DNA of 64,000 nucleotides from positions 24,127 to 88,126 of the forward strand of contig NZ_JARUXE010000018.1 of NCBI RefSeq assembly GCF_030433895.1, written 5' to 3'. This stretch comes from Arthrobacter sp. PsM3 (GTDB lineage: Bacteria > Actinomycetota > Actinomycetes > Actinomycetales > Micrococcaceae). Below, piece after piece: positions 59,015-64,000 of this stretch (the stretch's first letter is position 1; each line of letters opens with the position of its first letter). The position numbers and the translations under genes are program-made. The notes below the pieces were generated by a model. The model was not told the DNA's origin. It worked only from the letters and a program-made list of their open reading frames with translations, and did no database searches.

Positions 59015-59683
59015 GTGAGCACAGAAATCCCAATGGCGGAGCCGCCGGCATCTCCGGGCCCCAAACGCCGGCAGCGTCCGGAGAAGAAAGTGGAAATCAC
59101 TGACCCGAAGGCGATCCGGGCGCTCGCCCACGCTGCCCGGCTGGAAGTCATTTCCGAACTGTATGCAACCCAGGTCAGCCGGACGGCGACCGAACTCGCC
59201 GCGCAGACAGGCCTCACGCCGAGCGCCATGAGCTACCACCTGCGCGCCCTGCAGAAATGGGGCATTGTGGTGCCGGCCGCCACCGCCGGCGATGCCAGGG
59301 AACGCCGCTGGAAAGCCGCCGGCACCGACTTCACCATCAACTCGGGCGGCGGCGTGGCGAGCCCCGAGTTCGCCGTGCTTGATCTCGAACTGGACGCCTA
59401 CCGGCGCCGCGTCAGCGCCTACGCCAAAACCCGCGACGAGCGGCGCGAGCGCGGCGAAGCCGCGGAGGGACCCTCCTCCGTGGTGCTGGCCAGCAATCTG
59501 CTCTACCTCACGCCGGACCAGCGTGAGGAGCTGAACAACCGCATCTTCGAACTGCTCCGGGACTACGAACTGGAGGACCCGGACCAGGTCCCCGACGGCG
59601 CTGAGCGGATGGCAACCATGTGGTCGATGATCCCGGACGACCGCGGAAAGGCTCCGGCGAACCCCGCCGCAGGGCCAGCCTGA
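59015..59683 (+). CDS. ArsR-type winged-helix transcriptional regulator
   Basis: A 222-residue regulator. After a basic Pro-rich head, residues about 25-105 are the ArsR/HTH_20 DNA-binding domain: ITDPKAIRALAHAARLEVIS, QVSRTATELAAQTGLTPSAM and SYHLRALQKWGIV. The C-terminal half (LDAYRRRVSAYAKTRDERRE, YLTPDQREELNNRIFELLRD) is the helical domain of the longer ArsR-like family. There is no metal-binding Cys motif. It is divergent from the MFS gene, which it probably represses. Confidence 0.9.
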   Translation: MSTEIPMAEPPASPGPKRRQRPEKKVEITDPKAIRALAHAARLEVISELYATQVSRTATELAAQTGLTPSAMSYHLRALQKWGIVVPAATAGDARERRWKAAGTDFTINSGGGVASPEFAVLDLELDAYRRRVSAYAKTRDERRERGEAAEGPSSVVLASNLLYLTPDQREELNNRIFELLRDYELEDPDQVPDGAERMATMWSMIPDDRGKAPANPAAGPA

Positions 59684-59864
59684 CACCCTCCGGGGCCGCC
59701 CTGTCCGCGCCGGACGGAAGCCCGCGGCGCGTGGGTTCATGACGTCCGGGAGTCGTGTATGGGAGCCCGTCATTTCAGGCTGAATGCGCGGGAATCCGCA
59801 AAATATGGTGAACTAGGCGGGTATGGGCGCATCTGCCCGAGCAACCTTTTTCTGTAGGAGCACC

Positions 59865-62600
59865 GTGCCAAGCAAGGCCAAAACCGGTAAGAAACTCGTG
59901 ATTGTGGAGTCTCCCGCCAAGAGCAAGACCATCGCCAAGTACCTCGGCGAGGGCTTCATCGTTGAGGCCTCCATCGGTCACATCCGCGACCTCCCGCAGC
60001 CCTCGGAACTGCCGGCGGAACTGAAGAAGACCTCGGTGGGCAAGTTCGCCGTCGACATTGATAACAACTTCAAGCCGTACTACGTGGTGTCCCCGGACAA
60101 GAAGAAAAAGGTCGCCGAACTCAAGGCCCAGCTCAAAGACGCTGACGCCCTCTACCTCGCAACCGATGGGGACCGCGAGGGCGAGGCCATCGCGTGGCAC
60201 CTGCTGGAAGTGCTCAAGCCCAAGGTGCCGGTCTACCGGATGACCTTCGGCGAAATCACCAAGGAAGCCATCCACCGCGCCATGGACAACCTGCGCGACG
60301 TCGACCAGGACCTGGTGGACGCGCAGGAAACCCGCCGGGTGCTGGACCGCCTGTACGGCTACGAGATATCCCCGGTGCTGTGGCGCAAGGTTGCACGCGG
60401 CCTCTCCGCAGGCCGCGTGCAGTCCGTCGTGACCCGCATGGTCGTGGACCGCGAGCGGGAGCGGATGGCCTTCAAATCGGCCTCCTACTGGGACCTGACC
60501 GGCCAGTTCGGCGCCGGGTCCGGCTCCTTCAAGGCTAAACTGGCCATGGTCGACGGCGCCAAGGTTGCCAGCGGCCGCGACTTCAACGACAGCGGTGAGC
60601 TCACCTCCCGCAATGCGGTGCACCTCAATGAGGAGCTCGCCACCTCCCTCGCCGCCGGACTGCAGGACGCCGACTTCCGCGTCCGCTCCGTCGACACCAA
60701 GCCCTACACGCGCCGCCCGGCCGCACCGTTCACCACCTCCACGCTGCAGCAGGAGGCGGGCCGCAAGCTGCGCTTCTCCTCCAAGAGCACCATGCAGGTG
60801 GCCCAGCGGCTGTACGAAAACGGCTACATCACCTATATGCGTACGGACTCCTCCGCGCTGAGTAACGAGGCTGTCACGGCTGCGCGCCGCCAGGCCTCCG
60901 AGCTGTACGGCCCGGAATATGTCCCCGCGTCCCCGCGCGTCTACACCGGCAAGGCAGCCAACGCGCAGGAGGCCCACGAGGCCATCCGTCCCGCCGGTGA
61001 CTCCTTCCGCACCCCGGCCCAGGTGGCCAAGCAGCTTTCCGGTGACGAGTTCCGCCTTTATGAACTGATCTGGAAGCGCACCGTCGCCTCGCAGATGGCC
61101 GACGCCAAGGGCTCCACCGCCACGATCCGCCTCGGCGCCGTGACCGTAGGTGCCCCGGGCGAAAGCCGCGACGCCGAGTTCTCGGCCTCCGGCACCGTCA
61201 TCACCTTCCCCGGCTTCCTGGCCGCCTATGAAGAGGGCAAGGATGAAAGCCGCGACGACGAGTCCGACGAGGCCCGCCGGCTGCCCAACGTGGCCAAGGA
61301 CGACGCGCTCACCGCCTCGGAGATCGTCGCCGTCGGACACGAAACCTCCCCGCCGCCGCGCTTCACCGAAGCGTCGCTGACCGCCGAGCTGGAAAAGAAG
61401 GGCATCGGCCGCCCGTCGACCTACGCCTCCACCATCTCCACGATCCAGGACCGCGGCTACGTCCGGAAGCAGGGCTCCGCGCTGGTCCCGAGCTGGATTG
61501 CGTTCTCGGTGATCCGGCTACTGGAACAGCACTTCCACGACTACGTGGACTACGAGTTCACGGCCGACATGGAAGCGGACCTCGACAAGATCGCCAACGG
61601 CCAGGCCGAGGGACCCGCCTGGCTCAAGCACTTCTACTTCGGCGAGGATTCCGAGCCCGGCCTGCTGAGCATCGTCAACAACCTCGGCGAGATCGACGCG
61701 CGCGAAATCAACTCCATTCCGATCACCGAGGGCATCACGCTGCGGGTCGGGAAGTTCGGGCCGTACCTGGAAAGCTCCATCCCTACGGTCGACCCGAAGA
61801 CCGGCGAGGTGGTTGAGGCCGCCCGCGCCAACGTCCCCGAGGACTTGGCCCCGGACGAGCTCACCGCGGCCAAGGCGGTTGAGCTGATGGAAACCGCAGC
61901 CCCCGAGGAGCGGGTGCTCGGCGCGGACCCGCACACGGGGCACACCGTCGTGGCCAAGAACGGCCGCTACGGCGCCTACGTCACCGAGGTCATCCCTGAA
62001 ATGACCGAGGAACAGCTCGCCAACCAGCCGGTGGAGTACTACAAGAACGGCAAGCCCAAGCCGCCGAAGAAGCCAGTGAAGGCCAAGCCCCGCACCGGGT
62101 CGCTGTTCGCCTCCATGAGCGTGGACACCATCACCCTGGACGAGGCCCTGCAGCTCATGAGCCTGCCCCGGGTGCTCGGCCAGGACGCCGAAGGCAACCC
62201 GATCACGGTGCAGAACGGCCGGTTCGGCCCGTACCTGAAGAAGGGCACTGACTCGCGCTCCATCGGTTCGGAAGAGGAGATCTTCACGATCACCCTGGAG
62301 CAGGCGCTGGAGATCTACTCCCAGCCGAAGCAGCGCGGCGCCCGCGCCGCCGTCGCGCCGCTGGCAGAGTTCGGCCCGGACCCGGTCTCGGAGAAGAACA
62401 TTGTGGTGAAGGAAGGCCGCTTCGGACCGTACATCACCGACGGCATCACCAACATCACGGTGCCGCGCTCCACCGCGCTGGAGGAGCTCACCCGGGAACA
62501 GGCCGTTGAACTCCTCGCGGAGAAGCGCGCCAAGGGCCCGGTCAAGCGCACGGCGACGGCCCGCAAGGCACCCGCCCGCAAGGCGACCGCCAAGAAGTAG
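59865..62600 (+). CDS. topA: DNA topoisomerase I
   Basis: A 911-residue type IA topoisomerase; GTG with TAGGAG at 4 nt. The TOPRIM domain is KKLVIVESPAKSKTIAKYLG and LYLATDGDREGEAIAWHLLE. The active-site Tyr is in YITYMRTDSSALS, and GRVQSVVTRMVVDRE and GIGRPSTYASTISTIQDRGY are standard. Instead of zinc fingers it has repeated C-terminal DNA-binding units (GKFGPYLES, GRYGAYVTE, GRFGPYLKK, GRFGPYITD) and a Lys/Ala-rich tail, as in other actinobacteria. Essential for relaxation of negative supercoils. Confidence 0.98.
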   Translation: MPSKAKTGKKLVIVESPAKSKTIAKYLGEGFIVEASIGHIRDLPQPSELPAELKKTSVGKFAVDIDNNFKPYYVVSPDKKKKVAELKAQLKDADALYLATDGDREGEAIAWHLLEVLKPKVPVYRMTFGEITKEAIHRAMDNLRDVDQDLVDAQETRRVLDRLYGYEISPVLWRKVARGLSAGRVQSVVTRMVVDRERERMAFKSASYWDLTGQFGAGSGSFKAKLAMVDGAKVASGRDFNDSGELTSRNAVHLNEELATSLAAGLQDADFRVRSVDTKPYTRRPAAPFTTSTLQQEAGRKLRFSSKSTMQVAQRLYENGYITYMRTDSSALSNEAVTAARRQASELYGPEYVPASPRVYTGKAANAQEAHEAIRPAGDSFRTPAQVAKQLSGDEFRLYELIWKRTVASQMADAKGSTATIRLGAVTVGAPGESRDAEFSASGTVITFPGFLAAYEEGKDESRDDESDEARRLPNVAKDDALTASEIVAVGHETSPPPRFTEASLTAELEKKGIGRPSTYASTISTIQDRGYVRKQGSALVPSWIAFSVIRLLEQHFHDYVDYEFTADMEADLDKIANGQAEGPAWLKHFYFGEDSEPGLLSIVNNLGEIDAREINSIPITEGITLRVGKFGPYLESSIPTVDPKTGEVVEAARANVPEDLAPDELTAAKAVELMETAAPEERVLGADPHTGHTVVAKNGRYGAYVTEVIPEMTEEQLANQPVEYYKNGKPKPPKKPVKAKPRTGSLFASMSVDTITLDEALQLMSLPRVLGQDAEGNPITVQNGRFGPYLKKGTDSRSIGSEEEIFTITLEQALEIYSQPKQRGARAAVAPLAEFGPDPVSEKNIVVKEGRFGPYITDGITNITVPRSTALEELTREQAVELLAEKRAKGPVKRTATARKAPARKATAKK

Positions 62601-62743
62601 CCCCTGGCGCGCCGCACGCCCGGCCGCGGACGACAGCAAACCTGTCATACAAGAGCCTGACACACAGGGGGCTTCCGGCGATCCCGCGCGCTTCCGGCGA
62701 CTTCGCGTTTGCGGACCCGGGCGCAACGTGATCGAGTAGACGT

Positions 62744-63193
62744 ATGACTGAACAGCCCGATCACCTGGACCTCCAGCCGCTGAACGACCTCGAAGAGAAG
62801 CTTGCCCGGGGGGAGGAGCCGGACGCCAACCCCGTTGACGTCATCCTCGCCTTCCTCAACAACGAGGTCTACATCGTCAGCTCCGATGCGCTCGAAGGAG
62901 CCGATTCCCAGGTCGAACCTCTGGTGCTGGCCAACTCCGCCGGGAAACCTGTCCTGGCCGTGTTTTCCCACCCCAGCCGCGTCACCGAGCAGTACCTTGC
63001 CGCTGCGCCCAACGTGCTCGGCACCCAGGGCGCCGCGATCCTCGGCAACCTTGGCGATGACCTCGGCATGGTCATCAACCCCGGCGCAGCCTTCGGGTTC
63101 GAGATAGATCCGGAAGGCGTCGCCAACATCCGCCGCGACTTCAAGCCTGCCGACGAGGACGATGAGACCGCCGGCGAGGACGGCCAGCCCTAA
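62744..63193 (+). CDS. SseB-family protein
   Basis: A 149-residue acidic protein with an SseB N-terminal-type domain: LEEKLARGEEPDANPVDVIL, NNEVYIVSSDA, VLANSAGKPVLAVFSHPSRV and GMVINPGAAFGFEIDPEGVA. The C-terminus is acidic (ADEDDETAGEDG). Function outside enterobacteria is unknown. A 10-bp direct repeat CTTCCGGCGA occurs twice in the 143-nt gap before it. Confidence 0.85.
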   Translation: MTEQPDHLDLQPLNDLEEKLARGEEPDANPVDVILAFLNNEVYIVSSDALEGADSQVEPLVLANSAGKPVLAVFSHPSRVTEQYLAAAPNVLGTQGAAILGNLGDDLGMVINPGAAFGFEIDPEGVANIRRDFKPADEDDETAGEDGQP

Positions 63194-63231
63194 TTCGGGG
63201 GAGGTCTCCAGCGAGGCCGGCCAGCCCTAGG

Positions 63232-63256
63232 CCGACGGCCGGGGTGCGGCCGTCGG
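63232..63256 (+). terminator. Hairpin after the SseB-family gene
   Basis: CCGACGGCC (63232-63240) pairs with GGCCGTCGG (63248-63256) around a 7-nt loop. Confidence 0.6.
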
Positions 63257-63280
63257 TTAGGCGGCCCGCGCCCCCAGGGG

Positions 63281-63286
63281 AATAAT
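63281..63286 (+). promoter_or_regulatory. -10 box AATAAT, leaderless start of the Ppx/GppA gene
   Basis: AATAAT is followed by TGCACT and the ATG at 63293; it matches TATAAT at five of six positions. Confidence 0.5.
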
Positions 63287-63292
63287 TGCACT

Positions 63293-64000
63293 ATGCGCCT
63301 AGGTGTCCTTGATATTGGATCAAATACTGTCCATCTCCTGCTCGTGGATGCCCACCCGGGTGCGCGCCCTGTGCCCTTCGCCTCACACAAACGCCCACTG
63401 TCCCTCGTGCAGTTCCTCGAGAGCGACGGCAGCATCAACGACGCCGGGCAGCATGAGCTGATCGAGTTCGTCCTCGAAGCGTGGGAATTCGCGGCCAAGC
63501 ACAAGGCCGAAGACCTGCTGGCGTTCTGTACCTCCGCAATCCGCGAGGCAACCAACGGCGCTGCTGTGCTGGCCCGCGTGAAGCATGAAACCACCGTGAC
63601 GCTCCGGGAGCTGTCCGGCAGCGAGGAAGCCTCGATGACGTTCTTCGCCGTCCGTCGCTGGTACGGCTGGGGCGCCGGACCGATGCTGAACCTGGATATC
63701 GGTGGCGGTTCCTTCGAGATGGCCTACGGGGAGGACGAACTCCCCGAGCTCGCGACGTCGGTCCCGCTCGGAGCGAGCCGTCTCACCCGGGACTGGCTGC
63801 AGGAGGACCCGCCCTCGGCCAAGAGCGTCAAGGAACTTCGCCGCTACATCAGGGCCACGCTCAAACCGGTGGTGCGCGACTTCGCGAAGCTTGGCAAAGC
63901 GAACCACGTGGCTGGCACCTCCAAGACTTTCCGCTCGCTGGCCCGCATCGCCGGCGCCCCCCCCCCCCGCGACGGCACCACGCCGCCGTCGGCCGCCTAC
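63293..64000 (+). CDS. Ppx/GppA-family phosphatase, 3' end cut by window edge
   Basis: The first 236 codons of an exopolyphosphatase/guanosine pentaphosphate phosphatase. MRLGVLDIGSNTVHLLLVDA is the ATP-binding first motif, CTSAIREATNG and LSGSEEASMTFFAVR follow, LNLDIGGGSFEMAYG is the second phosphate-binding loop, and HVAGTSKTFRSLARIAG the third. It would act on polyphosphate or (p)ppGpp. Near the edge a run of 12 C at 63957-63968 codes for APPPR in frame; a one-base change there would break the gene. Confidence 0.93.
   Translation, partial: MRLGVLDIGSNTVHLLLVDAHPGARPVPFASHKRPLSLVQFLESDGSINDAGQHELIEFVLEAWEFAAKHKAEDLLAFCTSAIREATNGAAVLARVKHETTVTLRELSGSEEASMTFFAVRRWYGWGAGPMLNLDIGGGSFEMAYGEDELPELATSVPLGASRLTRDWLQEDPPSAKSVKELRRYIRATLKPVVRDFAKLGKANHVAGTSKTFRSLARIAGAPPPRDGTTPPSAAY

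Overview
This is about 64 kb of high-GC chromosomal DNA from an actinobacterium, most likely an Arthrobacter/Pseudarthrobacter-type member of the Micrococcaceae. The basis is the very GC-rich third codon positions, frequent GTG/TTG starts, many apparently leaderless genes, a DUF222/HNH gene, and a long block of genes in the order known from Mycobacterium tuberculosis around Rv3644-Rv3683. No phage, plasmid, IS element or CRISPR array is visible.

Layout. 1-1558: truncated DUF222/HNH endonuclease gene. 1941-3796: heat-shock group (MerR/HspR-like repressor, Hsp20, J-domain protein, unknown). 3917-12323: carbohydrate and accessory genes (GH1 beta-glucosidase, App1-type phosphatase, DUF72, GH15, DUF1508, HAD, small membrane protein, SDR, sterol-carrier-like protein, gene scrap). 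12425-17654: asparaginase, membrane-bound sulfite-oxidase-like protein, purD, purC. 17697-19313: an XRE-TPR regulator divergent from a tiny secreted peptide carrying three exact copies of VGNWPDPM. 19540-19616: tRNA-Pro(CGG). 19756-23414: heterodimeric ABC exporter. 23727-30970: metallophosphoesterase, class A PBP, DUF4177, RidA, NUDIX, Crp, MarP-like protease. 31025-35604: DUF2332, aroQ, exported beta-propeller, SRPBCC, FAD oxidoreductase. 35648-43206: acs, an unknown Ala-rich membrane protein, nth, CoA-type NUDIX, DUF1508, family A polymerase. 43300-48590: Tad/Flp pilus operon. 48611-52977: MrfA-like helicase, GNAT, trhO. 53075-54512: two paralogous lipoproteins. 54617-63193: PheS-like remnant, TipA-like regulator, methyltransferase, MFS exporter with ArsR-type regulator, topA, sseB. 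63293-64000: start of a Ppx/GppA gene.

The most remarkable locus is the regulator-peptide pair at 17697-19313. A cytoplasmic HTH-TPR protein next to an exported precursor with tandem copies of a short peptide ending at the C-terminus is the architecture of Gram-positive RRNPP pheromone systems (Rap/Phr, PlcR/PapR, NprR/NprX). I infer a peptide signalling circuit here; novelty cannot be judged without a search. Other non-coding structure includes a nested-palindrome repeat family in three intergenic regions, a 15-bp tandem repeat that repeats a gene's stop codon six times, a textbook MerR-type promoter, and a recurrent TANNNT box 6-7 nt before start codons that implies leaderless transcripts.
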